DNA from: Sediminitomix flava
GTDB taxonomy: Bacteria > Bacteroidota > Bacteroidia > Cytophagales > Flammeovirgaceae
Direction: 5' to 3'
Length of the DNA stretch: 64,000 bases
Assembly (NCBI RefSeq): GCF_003149185.1
Contig: NZ_QGDO01000003.1
Coordinates: forward strand, 434,001 to 498,000
The notes under the pieces were generated by a model. The model was not told where the DNA came from, made no database searches, and worked only from the letters and a program-made list of their open reading frames with translations. Positions 17,943 through 27,679 of this stretch are shown here, piece after piece. Numbering within the stretch: the first letter of the stretch is position 1; every line of letters starts with the position of its first letter. Position numbers and translations under genes: made by a program.

Positions 17943-19796
17943 TTATTCTGTAGGAATGAAAATCTTAAAGATTGTACCTTGGTTAACGGCACTTTCGACC
18001 TGTATATTACCGTTTAATTCATCAACTTGACTTTTTACTAAATATAATCCGAGTCCCTTACCTTCATGGCTAGAGTGTAGTTTTTGGTACATGGAGAATA
18101 TTTTTTCTTTATTATTTTTCAAGTCAATACCTACTCCATTGTCTTTTATCTCTAATAAAATTCCGTTTTCAACCTTTGAACTTCTGATGTGAATTACTGG
18201 TGATAGGTATTTTTTTCGGAATTTTAGTGCATTGGTAATGAGGTGGTAAACAATGCTTTCAATATAGCTTTTTATACTTCTGAGTGATCGTGCATCTTCA
18301 GCTAGGTCAACTTCAATTACGGCATTATTTTCATTTATAGCAGTAGATAGACTACTAGTTATTGTTTGAATGATATAATTTAAATCAAGCGTTTTTTTCT
18401 CAAGGTTTGAATTTTGTCTGAAAGAAAGTATTTCAATTAGTCCTTTCAAAAGTAGGTCGAGTTCTTTTGTACTTGAAAGGAGTTTGTCTACAAAAGATTT
18501 ATGTGAGGTCTGGTAATCATCAATTTTCAACAATTCAGCCAACCCAATTACCCTCGCTAATGGAGCACGTAATTTGTGAGATATAGTAAATGCAAATTGC
18601 TCAAGGTTTCTATTATGCTGAATAAGGTCAGTCATAAGTTGTTGACGCTCGATTTCTCCTTTTTTTCTTTCAGTTATAGGATACCCAATACAAAGAATCT
18701 GATATATTTCCCCTTTTTTATTAGATACAGGGCTAAACATTAGGTCTAGCCAAAAAGTGTTACCTGCTTTATCCGTGCTTTGAACCTCTTCTCGCCAAAA
18801 AGAATTCTCATTAGTTTTAGAAGATAACTCTTTGTAGATATTCGGTAATTGTAAGGAAGGAAGTACTTTATTTATATTTTCTCCAATTAATTCGTCGTAG
18901 GAATACTTCGCTTCAGAGCAAAATAAGTCATTCACTTCATTGATATATCCTCTAGGGTCAGTCACACATACCAACGAAGTTCTATTTAGAGCAACCTTAA
19001 AGTTTCTAATCTCATCGAAACTGTTTTTAAGAAGCTCCTCAACTTTTAGACTATTAGTGACTTCTTTTATAAATAATAATATTCCTTCAATATAAACTTC
19101 ATTTGATGTTATTAATGGTGAAATAACAACTTCAAAACTTCGAGTTTGATTGTCTATTTGTAGGGTGATAACTTCTATAACTTTTTGCCCATGGATGGCT
19201 TTCAGAATGCTATTTCTCCATTTTGTATTTTCTCTAAGATCTAGACCAAAGTATATATTTTCAGAGAATATTTGAGTCGATATTCTTTCAAAGTTTTCGT
19301 TATATCTAAGGATTTTACCGTAGCTGTCTAAAAGCATCCAGTTTTCATGACTCAATTCTAATCCTTTTTGTAATTGCTTTTCTGTACTATTTGTGTGTTG
19401 AGTATGAAACATTACACCTACTAGATTTAATCCACTTCCTATTTCAAATAATTGAATATTTGTAGGTGTTTTCTCCCCATTGATTATGAGATTAATATTT
19501 ACATTTTCTGATTTCTTTTTCTGTAAAAGCTCAAAGAAGAATTGCTTTTCTGTACTTGTTTCTGGGAGTAAGTGTGTATTTAGAAAGGTCGAAATTTCAG
19601 ATGGTATATCTGTATTTAAAATTTGATGGGCTTGTTCATTTGAGTAAATAACTTCATTATTTTCAATCTCGAAAATGAGAAAAGCATTGGGGATATTTTT
19701 GAATAGGTTATTCTCTCCAGTTAGAATGTCTACAACATTCAATCCGTCTATCATATCTTCTGCTTTTCTTAATTGATCCAATGTTTTGTTTCTCAT
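17943..19796 (-). CDS. Cytosolic PAS-domain sensor histidine kinase
   Basis: The 617-residue protein has no membrane segment. It carries several PAS-like regions: about residues 25-130, 140-245, and 260-385, the last with RGYINEVNDLFCSEAKYSYDELIGE and a PAC-type end GYPITERKKG. A HisKA region follows with phospho-acceptor His in ISHKLRAPLARVIG (near residue 405). The HATPase domain has HLITNALKF (N box), IKDNGVGID (G1) and KGLGLYLVKSQ (G2). It should autophosphorylate in response to an intracellular signal. No response regulator is adjacent, so it is an orphan kinase here. The H-box style is typical of Bacteroidota. Confidence 0.9.
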   Translation of the reverse strand: MRNKTLDQLRKAEDMIDGLNVVDILTGENNLFKNIPNAFLIFEIENNEVIYSNEQAHQILNTDIPSEISTFLNTHLLPETSTEKQFFFELLQKKKSENVNINLIINGEKTPTNIQLFEIGSGLNLVGVMFHTQHTNSTEKQLQKGLELSHENWMLLDSYGKILRYNENFERISTQIFSENIYFGLDLRENTKWRNSILKAIHGQKVIEVITLQIDNQTRSFEVVISPLITSNEVYIEGILLFIKEVTNSLKVEELLKNSFDEIRNFKVALNRTSLVCVTDPRGYINEVNDLFCSEAKYSYDELIGENINKVLPSLQLPNIYKELSSKTNENSFWREEVQSTDKAGNTFWLDLMFSPVSNKKGEIYQILCIGYPITERKKGEIERQQLMTDLIQHNRNLEQFAFTISHKLRAPLARVIGLAELLKIDDYQTSHKSFVDKLLSSTKELDLLLKGLIEILSFRQNSNLEKKTLDLNYIIQTITSSLSTAINENNAVIEVDLAEDARSLRSIKSYIESIVYHLITNALKFRKKYLSPVIHIRSSKVENGILLEIKDNGVGIDLKNNKEKIFSMYQKLHSSHEGKGLGLYLVKSQVDELNGNIQVESAVNQGTIFKIFIPTE

Positions 19797-19983
19797 CGAA
19801 ATTCAAGTGTCTTGTTCCTCGAAAAAGGTTTAGCTAGTATTTTTTATAGCCTTTGAATACGTGTCTCAATGAAAATTACAAAATATAGGTTAGTCCAAAA
19901 TATTAAAATGAAGGATTTATGACGACGAGTGATTAATGTTATAAGTGAAAGTTGAAAAAGTGAAATTAATATGTTTAATCTCT

Positions 19984-20514
19984 TTATTTGGATAAGCTTT
20001 TTAGATATGCTTTTGTAATATTTTTGATAGATGTGGCACCTATGTCATCTAGCTTAATTTTATCAGCAGCAATAAAAAGAGCTTCAGTAATATCATCTTG
20101 AGCTACGATTTTTTCATAAGGCTCCACTGTGATTTCAAAAGTGAGGTCTAAAGTGAAATATGTTATATCTTGGTATTCATATGTATTCGGGAAGGAACCA
20201 AAATATTTTATACTGCTAACATTAAGTTGGAGTTCTTCAAATATTTCTCTTTTAAGTGCATCTTCTGCGGTTTCAAGTTGATCAACAAATCCGCCAGGTA
20301 AATCAAGCATTCCTTTATAAGGATTAAACTTTCTTCTTGTGAATAATATTTCTCCTTTGTCATTCTTTAAAATTGCTGCAACAGCAGAAGCAGCATTTAT
20401 ATACATTCTGAAATCACAAGAGCTACAAAGGAAAGAGTCATCCTTCTGGTATATAAAGTGATCATGTCCACACTTAGGGCAGTATTTTAGAATATTTTTA
20501 GGATGTGTATTCAT
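19984..20514 (-). CDS. Nudix hydrolase with N-terminal zinc ribbon
   Basis: This 176-residue protein begins with a zinc ribbon made by Cys12/Cys15 (CPKC) and Cys30/Cys33 (CSSC). A Nudix domain follows whose box starts at Gly74 (GGFVDQLETAEDALKREIFEEL), keeping the REUxEE metal-binding glutamates. Such proteins hydrolyse nucleoside diphosphates linked to another moiety. The ribbon resembles NudC-type NAD(H)/RNA-decapping enzymes, but the protein is shorter and the NudC-specific SQPWPFPxS motif is absent, so the substrate stays open. An 18-bp palindrome lies 10 bases before the start codon. Confidence 0.88.
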   Translation of the reverse strand: MNTHPKNILKYCPKCGHDHFIYQKDDSFLCSSCDFRMYINAASAVAAILKNDKGEILFTRRKFNPYKGMLDLPGGFVDQLETAEDALKREIFEELQLNVSSIKYFGSFPNTYEYQDITYFTLDLTFEITVEPYEKIVAQDDITEALFIAADKIKLDDIGATSIKNITKAYLKSLSK

Positions 20515-20524
20515 ATTTATATAA

Positions 20525-20542
20525 TTACCATTTCAATGGTAA
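20525..20542. promoter_or_regulatory. Perfect palindrome at the Nudix start (possible operator)
   Basis: ttaccatt and aatggtaa form an 8-bp inverted repeat with a 2-base spacer, starting 11 bases before the Nudix start codon. Its position could block transcription or translation if bound. No cognate regulator is identified. Confidence 0.4.
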
Positions 20543-20804
20543 GTATACATACTTTCTATTGATTTGCATCTAAAGTTGAGCTTTTTTAAACTTTAATACA
20601 TTACAGATTTTTCAGATTCTAATCTAGATTTGATTTCAATCACCAATTTATTGAAGTATTCTAATGTAGTTCGTTTCAGAAAAAGATTTTTTTAATTGAA
20701 GTCGTTACTTTATGCTTGAAACCTTACAAGGCTATTATTGAGGAATACTCTTTGTAAGTTGACACAAAAGATAACCTTTACTACTAACCCAAACCTAATC
20801 ATTA

Positions 20805-22805
20805 ATGAAACCCAGCATGAATAAAAGTAAATACCTTAGGCTGTGGACTTATGGGCTATTCATATTATGTTTTTTTCAAATACAATTTACAAAGGCTGAT
20901 GATCCATTTGCGAGAATTATAGCAAGTCCTACGGGGGCTATTTGTACAGGCGATACCATTCTGTTTTCTGATAATAGCTTTTCTACCAGTACTGATTTAG
21001 ATACATGGGAGTGGACCTTTAGTGGAGGAACGCCAAGCGTAGCAACTGGGCAGGGGCCACATGAAATTGTATGGAATAGTGCGGGAGATTTTGAGATTCA
21101 ATTGATCGTATCTACCAATGGGATTTCGGATACAACCACCTATGAGGTTAGTGTAGTAGAAGCTCCAATTTCAAATGATTTTACTGAAACTATCGACCTA
21201 TCTAATGGACCTGTAAATGTACAACTAACCCCAGATAACTTTAATAGTAGCTTTAGTTACACATGGATTATAAATGACCTTGTAGAAGGTGAGGTCGTTT
21301 ATAATGAAGCAAATGTTTCGCATTTAATTCAAGTCAATGGAAATCATACGGGGCAGTTAGTAGTAAGTAATGGCAGTTGTTCATCGAGTTATGATGTTTT
21401 GATTACTTCAGCTGGGGGGGAAGGAGATCTAGTTGCCAATTTTACGATCTCAGATACCGTTTCATGTGTTGATTCTTATTTGACTTTTGAACATGAAAAT
21501 ACAGAAGGTGTAACAAGTTGGGAATGGGATTTTGGAGAAGGTGCTCATCCTCGTTTTGCATATAATGGAGGGCCTATTAATGTTTTTTATTCCTCACCAG
21601 GAGTGAAGTCAGTATTATTAGTGGTCGGAAATGGAGGGCTTTCAGAGTCAGTTGAAAGAGAGGTTGTGATAGGTGGTTCTGAAAATGGTATATCTATAGC
21701 TGCTAATCCAAAATTGAGTACAGATGGAGATACTATTTTTGTTCAGCCGTCCTCTGTGATAAGTTTTAGACCTAATGGTGAGTCAGGTTTAGCCAATTCT
21801 TATTTGTGGGATTTTGGAGATCCTTTTGCCCAAGAAGCAGATAGTACCTCTGAAAGTAGAATTGGAGATCATAGTTTTGACACAGGAGGTCTTTATGCTG
21901 TAAAGTTGACTAGGGAAAGCTCGGAAGGTTGCGTGTCAGAGTTTGTACAGTATGTGAGGGTGGTAACGGAATCAGATCAAAGCGGTGACTTTGCAATTTC
22001 TCCTTCAGGCAAAACTTGTGTATTTAATAGCGTTAGTTTTACCAGTAAGGCGAGAGGTTTTGCCCAAGGAGCAGCAGAAGTTGTTTGGTATTTTGGCGCG
22101 GAAGGAGATGCATTTCCACAGTCTTCAGATGGTTTTATCCCCGATTCAGTATACTGGACGCAACCAGGTAAGAAGATTATTAAAGTAGTTTCTAAAAGTT
22201 CTCAAGATTATGAAGACTCAGTTGTACATAGTCTTATCTATGATGTTTTAGCTTATCCAGAAGCGACTTTTTCTTTTAATGATACGGCAATCTGTTCCTC
22301 AAATGCACAAGAGGTTTCTTTTTTGCCATCTATGCAACTAGAGTATGGCATTTACAACTGGTCTGTAGTTGATGAATCTGGAGGTGAGCAATCAAGTTCT
22401 TCAGTAGAACCTAAATTTACCCTTTTGCCAGATGAAAAATATACAGTGTCCTTAGAAGTTTCAAATAGCTATTGTACATCTTCTTATTCTAGAATAATTC
22501 AGACAGGAAGTGGGTGTGATGATATTTGGGCTGGTTTGATCGTACAGCCAGCAAGAGATAATTGTGGGTTGTTGAGATATATAATTGAGGGAGTCGGTAG
22601 TGAAAGTATTCAAAGTTGGGACTTTAATTTTGGCGGAGGAACGGCTGAACCTGAGGCTGATGGGACAAGTAGTGGACCCTTTACTGTAGATTTTCCTCCA
22701 AGTCAATCCGGTAGTCAGATTACCCTTACAGTTGATGATGGAAGTGGGAATGAGGAAACGGTAACTGTTACTTTGGATGGTTCTAATCAAGTAAGAATAC
22801 CATAA
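20805..22805 (+). CDS. Secreted multi-PKD-domain protein
   Basis: This 666-residue protein has a signal peptide (ATG at 20805 or the in-frame ATG at 20817; hydrophobic stretch then FTKADDP). About five PKD-type beta-sandwich repeats follow, with WEWTFSGG, WEWDFGEG, YLWDFGDP and VVWYFGAEG marking the WxFGD-type cores. PKD proteins in Bacteroidota are usually surface adhesins secreted by the type IX system. The next gene, 10 bases on, is PorP/SprF, the usual partner of such proteins. The C-terminus (TVTLDGSNQVRIP) does not look like a type A or B secretion domain, so it may be periplasmic or use another signal. Confidence 0.8.
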   Translation: MKPSMNKSKYLRLWTYGLFILCFFQIQFTKADDPFARIIASPTGAICTGDTILFSDNSFSTSTDLDTWEWTFSGGTPSVATGQGPHEIVWNSAGDFEIQLIVSTNGISDTTTYEVSVVEAPISNDFTETIDLSNGPVNVQLTPDNFNSSFSYTWIINDLVEGEVVYNEANVSHLIQVNGNHTGQLVVSNGSCSSSYDVLITSAGGEGDLVANFTISDTVSCVDSYLTFEHENTEGVTSWEWDFGEGAHPRFAYNGGPINVFYSSPGVKSVLLVVGNGGLSESVEREVVIGGSENGISIAANPKLSTDGDTIFVQPSSVISFRPNGESGLANSYLWDFGDPFAQEADSTSESRIGDHSFDTGGLYAVKLTRESSEGCVSEFVQYVRVVTESDQSGDFAISPSGKTCVFNSVSFTSKARGFAQGAAEVVWYFGAEGDAFPQSSDGFIPDSVYWTQPGKKIIKVVSKSSQDYEDSVVHSLIYDVLAYPEATFSFNDTAICSSNAQEVSFLPSMQLEYGIYNWSVVDESGGEQSSSSVEPKFTLLPDEKYTVSLEVSNSYCTSSYSRIIQTGSGCDDIWAGLIVQPARDNCGLLRYIIEGVGSESIQSWDFNFGGGTAEPEADGTSSGPFTVDFPPSQSGSQITLTVDDGSGNEETVTVTLDGSNQVRIP

Positions 22806-22815
22806 AAATATACCT

Positions 22816-23904
22816 ATGAAACCCAAATATACATCAAGTTTAGTCTTAGCCTCATTTATAATCTTATTGCTTTTTTCTAACCTAGAAATAAAAGCCCAAG
22901 ATAGCCATTTTACCCAGTTCTATGCGATTCCTACTAATTTGAATCCTGCTTTTGCAGGTAATACAAAACAAGGTAGGCTTACTGCAATTTATAGAAACCA
23001 ATGGCCAAATTTAGAATCTAATTATATTACTTATGCAGCTGCATATGATCATTACTTTCCGTCTTTTAATAGTGGTATAGGAGTGTTGTTCAAAAGAGAT
23101 GAACAAGGAGCTAGTATTGGTACTCCATTAGCAAATACTGAAGTTCAAGCCAATTATGCTTATCACGCGCAGTTGAATAATAAGTTTGGGATGTTTTTTG
23201 GATTGAACGTAGGTATTACTCAAAGGCAAATAGATTATAGTAGATTGTTATTAGTTGATCAAGTGGATGATGATGGTAGTGGGACAATTAATCCCCCAAA
23301 CGAGTCATTTCAAACAGGGTCAAAGTTTTATCCAGACATTTCATTTGGCTATTTATTTTTTGGTAAGAATTTTTGGACAGGTTTCTCTTTGTTTCACCTT
23401 AATCAACCTAATATAGCTGTGATTGATGGTACAGGAGATGATATTTTGCCAACCAGATTATCTATTCATGGTGGATACTTATTTCACCTTGGTTGGACTG
23501 GTCGGAGATCAATGATTAAAGATTATAATGATAAAATATTAACTCCTGTATTTGAATACAGAAGACAAAGGCGTACACAGCAGTTAAGCCTCGGAGCTTA
23601 TTTTCTAATGAAACCTTTATTAATAGGTATGTGGTATAGAGGTGTTCCAATAATAGAGTCTGCTGAAGAGTCTGGTATTAATCAAGATGCGATATCGGGT
23701 ATGATAGGATTTAAAATTAAGTCAGTTAATATTGCTTATAGTTATGATTATACTATTTCTTCTCTAACAAATGAAGGAAGAGGTTCCCATGAAATTTCTT
23801 TCAGTTTCGATATCCCTAGAAATTCTGACTTTGGGAATAAAAAGAAAAGTGACAAACCTGGTGTTTCTACCCTTCAGTGTCCCACCCCTTGGGTAAATGA
23901 GTGA
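22816..23904 (+). CDS. PorP/SprF family type IX secretion outer-membrane protein
   Basis: This 362-residue protein has a signal peptide ending KAQDSHFTQFY. The family N-terminus follows (FYAIPTNLNPAFAGNTKQGRL, YRNQWPNL, YAAAYDHYF), and then beta-barrel strands such as FWTGFSLFHLNQPN. PorP/SprF proteins are outer-membrane partners that help specific type IX cargo reach or stay on the surface. The gene is 10 bases after the PKD protein, so the pair is a probable cargo/partner operon. It ends in an unusual Cys/Pro tail (TLQCPTPWVNE). No clear terminator follows; groES begins 171 bases on. Confidence 0.9.
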   Translation: MKPKYTSSLVLASFIILLLFSNLEIKAQDSHFTQFYAIPTNLNPAFAGNTKQGRLTAIYRNQWPNLESNYITYAAAYDHYFPSFNSGIGVLFKRDEQGASIGTPLANTEVQANYAYHAQLNNKFGMFFGLNVGITQRQIDYSRLLLVDQVDDDGSGTINPPNESFQTGSKFYPDISFGYLFFGKNFWTGFSLFHLNQPNIAVIDGTGDDILPTRLSIHGGYLFHLGWTGRRSMIKDYNDKILTPVFEYRRQRRTQQLSLGAYFLMKPLLIGMWYRGVPIIESAEESGINQDAISGMIGFKIKSVNIAYSYDYTISSLTNEGRGSHEISFSFDIPRNSDFGNKKKSDKPGVSTLQCPTPWVNE

Positions 23905-24075
23905 TTTGTCATATTATTTTTACTTTTTGTCAGATACGTTTTAGGTTAATTTGCGTCATTGTGTCAGTAAATATGACAATATTCGGATTTTTTTAAAATG
24001 GCATAAGAAGTGCTTAAATCTCTACAGATTTGAAAATTATATTTTTAATAAAAATACCTTTTAAACTAAAATAAA

Positions 24076-24354
24076 ATGTCAACAGTTAACATTAAACCAC
24101 TTGCAGATAGAGTCCTAGTTGAACCTGCTGCAGCTGAGACAAAAACTGCTTCTGGAATTATTATCCCAGATAATGCAAAAGAAAAACCACAAAGAGGTAC
24201 TGTTGTAGCTGTAGGCCCTGGTTCAAAAGATGAGCCTATGACTGTGAAAGTTGGTGATACAGTGATTTATGGAAAATATTCAGGAACTGAATTAGCTTTA
24301 GAAGGCAAAGACTACTTGATCATGAAGGAAGCTGATATTTACGCTATTGTTTAA
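24076..24354 (+). CDS. groES: Co-chaperonin GroES
   Basis: This 92-residue protein forms the heptameric lid of the GroEL folding chamber. It shows [11 protein letters not shown], the mobile loop [36 protein letters not shown] and the C-terminal [12 protein letters not shown]. It precedes groEL by 63 bases. No CIRCE element (TTAGCACTC inverted repeat) is visible in 23905-24075. An imperfect inverted repeat tgtca/tgaca is present at 23962-23978 and might act in regulation, but this is weak. Confidence 0.98.
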   Translation: MSTVNIKPLADRVLVEPAAAETKTASGIIIPDNAKEKPQRGTVVAVGPGSKDEPMTVKVGDTVIYGKYSGTELALEGKDYLIMKEADIYAIV

Positions 24355-24405
24355 GTATTAGCTTTAACCTATTCCAATATCAATTTAATTAAGAATCTTT
24401 TTTAA

Positions 24406-26055
<1,650 letters not shown>

Positions 26056-26103
26056 TCAGTTGACATCAGAAATAACTTAAGCGAAAGCTTAGTATAGATA
26101 TTG

Positions 26104-26137
26104 AGCGGTATAAGTTTTTACTTATACCGCTTTTTTT
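26104..26137 (+). terminator. Intrinsic terminator of groESL
   Basis: An 11-bp perfect stem (agcggtataag with its complement at 26121-26131) leads into seven T residues. It separates groESL from the dcw cluster. Confidence 0.9.
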
Positions 26138-26193
26138 ATGCAATTTATTAAAACATTAACTTCCTTATAAATCATAAGAAATTGCATTTTTTC

Positions 26194-26201
26194 TATCTTT
26201 G
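26194..26201 (+). promoter_or_regulatory. -7 element, probable promoter of the dcw cluster
   Basis: TATCTTTG is an exact match to the strongest form of the Bacteroidota -7 element. It implies a leader of about 150 bases before rsmH. No well-spaced -33 TTG is seen. Confidence 0.5.
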
Positions 26202-26277
26202 TCGTCACTATTCTATATCTAAGAGAAAATTTGTGGGCTTAGGTCGAAAATGACAGAATAAGAGTAGTAATGAAAAT

Positions 26278-26323
26278 GCTATTCATAAATTGAATTTCTA
26301 GTTTGTTTTGTTCTATGAATAGC
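26278..26323 (+). other. Leader hairpin upstream of rsmH
   Basis: gctattcata (26278-26287) and tatgaatagc (26314-26323) form a perfect 10-bp stem around a 26-base loop. It ends 32 bases before the rsmH start. The place is normally taken by mraZ, which is absent. Confidence 0.5.
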
Positions 26324-26355
26324 CTTATTATAAAGTAAAAAGAATTCAAAATAAG

Positions 26356-27255
26356 ATGTATCATATACCTGTAATGCTTGAGGAGTGCCTCGATTGGTTA
26401 AAACTTGAGGATAGAAACACCTATGTGGATGTGACTTTTGGTGGTGGAGGTCATTCTAAAGCAATACTTGAAAGAATCTCTAATGGGAAATTAGTCGCTT
26501 TTGATCAAGATCAAGACGCGAAAAAAAATGCAGATAAAATTGAAAATGAACAATTTTTGTTCGTTCAAAGCAATTTTAGAAACCTTAAGAGATTCTTGAG
26601 ATTACATAATCAAATTCCTGTAGATGGAATTCTTGCCGATTTAGGAATCTCATCACATCAAATTGATTGTGGAGAAAGAGGCTTTTCAACTCGTTTTGAT
26701 GCTGAATTAGACATGAGAATGGATCAGTCTGCTGAGTTATCTGCAAAAGAACTGATTCATGAATATGATGAAGCTGATTTGATTAAAATCTTCAAATTAT
26801 ATGGCGAGTTAAAAAATGCTCGTAAAGTAGCTTCCATAATTACTAGAGAAAGATTAAACTCTTCAATTGAAACCACTGGCGATTTAATGCGTATACTTTC
26901 TTCTTGTGCACCTAAAGGGAAAGAGAATCGTTATTTTGCCCAACTTTTTCAGGCAATAAGAATCGAAGTGAATAATGAAATGGGAGTGTTAGAAGAAATG
27001 CTCTCTCAGTGTGCAGAAGTATTGAAGCCAGGAGGAAGATTGGTTGTCATGTCTTATCACTCTTTGGAAGATAGACTTGTCAAAAACTTTATGAAGTTTG
27101 GGAATTTTGAAGGTAAACCAGAAAAAGATTTCTACGGAAATTTAATTAGACCTTTAAAGCCAAACTTTACTAAACCTATTGTAGCATCTTCAGAGGAAAT
27201 TAGTCAGAATAGAAGAGCTAGAAGTGCAAAATTGAGAGTTGCAGAGAAATTGTAG
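26356..27255 (+). CDS. rsmH: 16S rRNA (cytosine(1402)-N(4))-methyltransferase
   Basis: RsmH (MraW) methylates N4 of C1402 in 16S rRNA at the ribosomal P site. The 299-residue protein begins YHIPVMLEECLDWL and has the SAM-binding DVTFGGGGHSKAIL, DGILADLGISSHQID, RGFSTRFDAELDMRMD and the C-terminal VMSYHSLEDRLVKNFM. These are the usual family landmarks. It is the first gene of the first half of the dcw cluster; ftsL follows after 19 bases. mraZ, usually upstream, is not present in the preceding 300 bases. Confidence 0.98.
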   Translation: MYHIPVMLEECLDWLKLEDRNTYVDVTFGGGGHSKAILERISNGKLVAFDQDQDAKKNADKIENEQFLFVQSNFRNLKRFLRLHNQIPVDGILADLGISSHQIDCGERGFSTRFDAELDMRMDQSAELSAKELIHEYDEADLIKIFKLYGELKNARKVASIITRERLNSSIETTGDLMRILSSCAPKGKENRYFAQLFQAIRIEVNNEMGVLEEMLSQCAEVLKPGGRLVVMSYHSLEDRLVKNFMKFGNFEGKPEKDFYGNLIRPLKPNFTKPIVASSEEISQNRRARSAKLRVAEKL

Positions 27256-27274
27256 ACTTTAATTTTTTGAGAAT

Positions 27275-27652
27275 ATGAAAGCGAAAAACAAACCAAGAAA
27301 TATTCCTTTATCACAAAATAAAACAGAGTATTCTGAACCCATCCGTCCACAAAAGAAACGGGTATTACCTAATGGGTATAGGGATAGTGCTGTTTTTCGC
27401 TTTCTTCCATTTTTTATATATGCTACTATTTTAGGTGTACTTTATATTGGAAATACTTTTTATACCGAGAAGAAGTACACAGAAATTGAGTCTTTGAAAT
27501 CAAAGGTAGATCAGTTACGAATAGATTATCGTACTTTAAAGTATGATTATCTTAACATGGCAAAGAGAAGTAAGATTGATGGGAAAGTGAGAAAAAATGG
27601 TTTGTATCCAACAAACACATCTCCTGTGATTATTGAAGTTGATAAAGATTAA
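27275..27652 (+). CDS. FtsL-like cell division protein
   Basis: This 125-residue protein has a basic N-terminal tail, a membrane helix at about 42-62 (FLPFFIYATILGVLYIGNTF) and a coiled-coil-like stretch at 65-97. That is the layout of bitopic division proteins of the FtsL type. FtsL pairs with FtsB and FtsQ at the septum and helps activate FtsWI. Sequence identity in this family is low, so the call rests mainly on topology and its fixed position between rsmH and the penicillin-binding protein gene. A TTTTTTGA tract ends 4 bases before its ATG. Confidence 0.75.
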   Translation: MKAKNKPRNIPLSQNKTEYSEPIRPQKKRVLPNGYRDSAVFRFLPFFIYATILGVLYIGNTFYTEKKYTEIESLKSKVDQLRIDYRTLKYDYLNMAKRSKIDGKVRKNGLYPTNTSPVIIEVDKD

Positions 27653-27679
27653 TTTTTTTGACTAAGGACTAAAACAATT

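Noticed and set aside
22461-22826. Open frame on the minus strand across the end of the PKD gene
   Set aside because: It is antisense to a well-supported gene, has no family features, and low-complexity composition matches a reverse-frame artefact.
23905-24075. CIRCE element before groES
   Set aside because: No TTAGCACTC-N9-GAGTGCTAA is present; only a weak tgtca/tgaca repeat occurs.
26222-26250. MraZ-type binding boxes before rsmH
   Set aside because: Only a single tgtggg occurs, without the repeated spaced boxes, and mraZ itself is absent.
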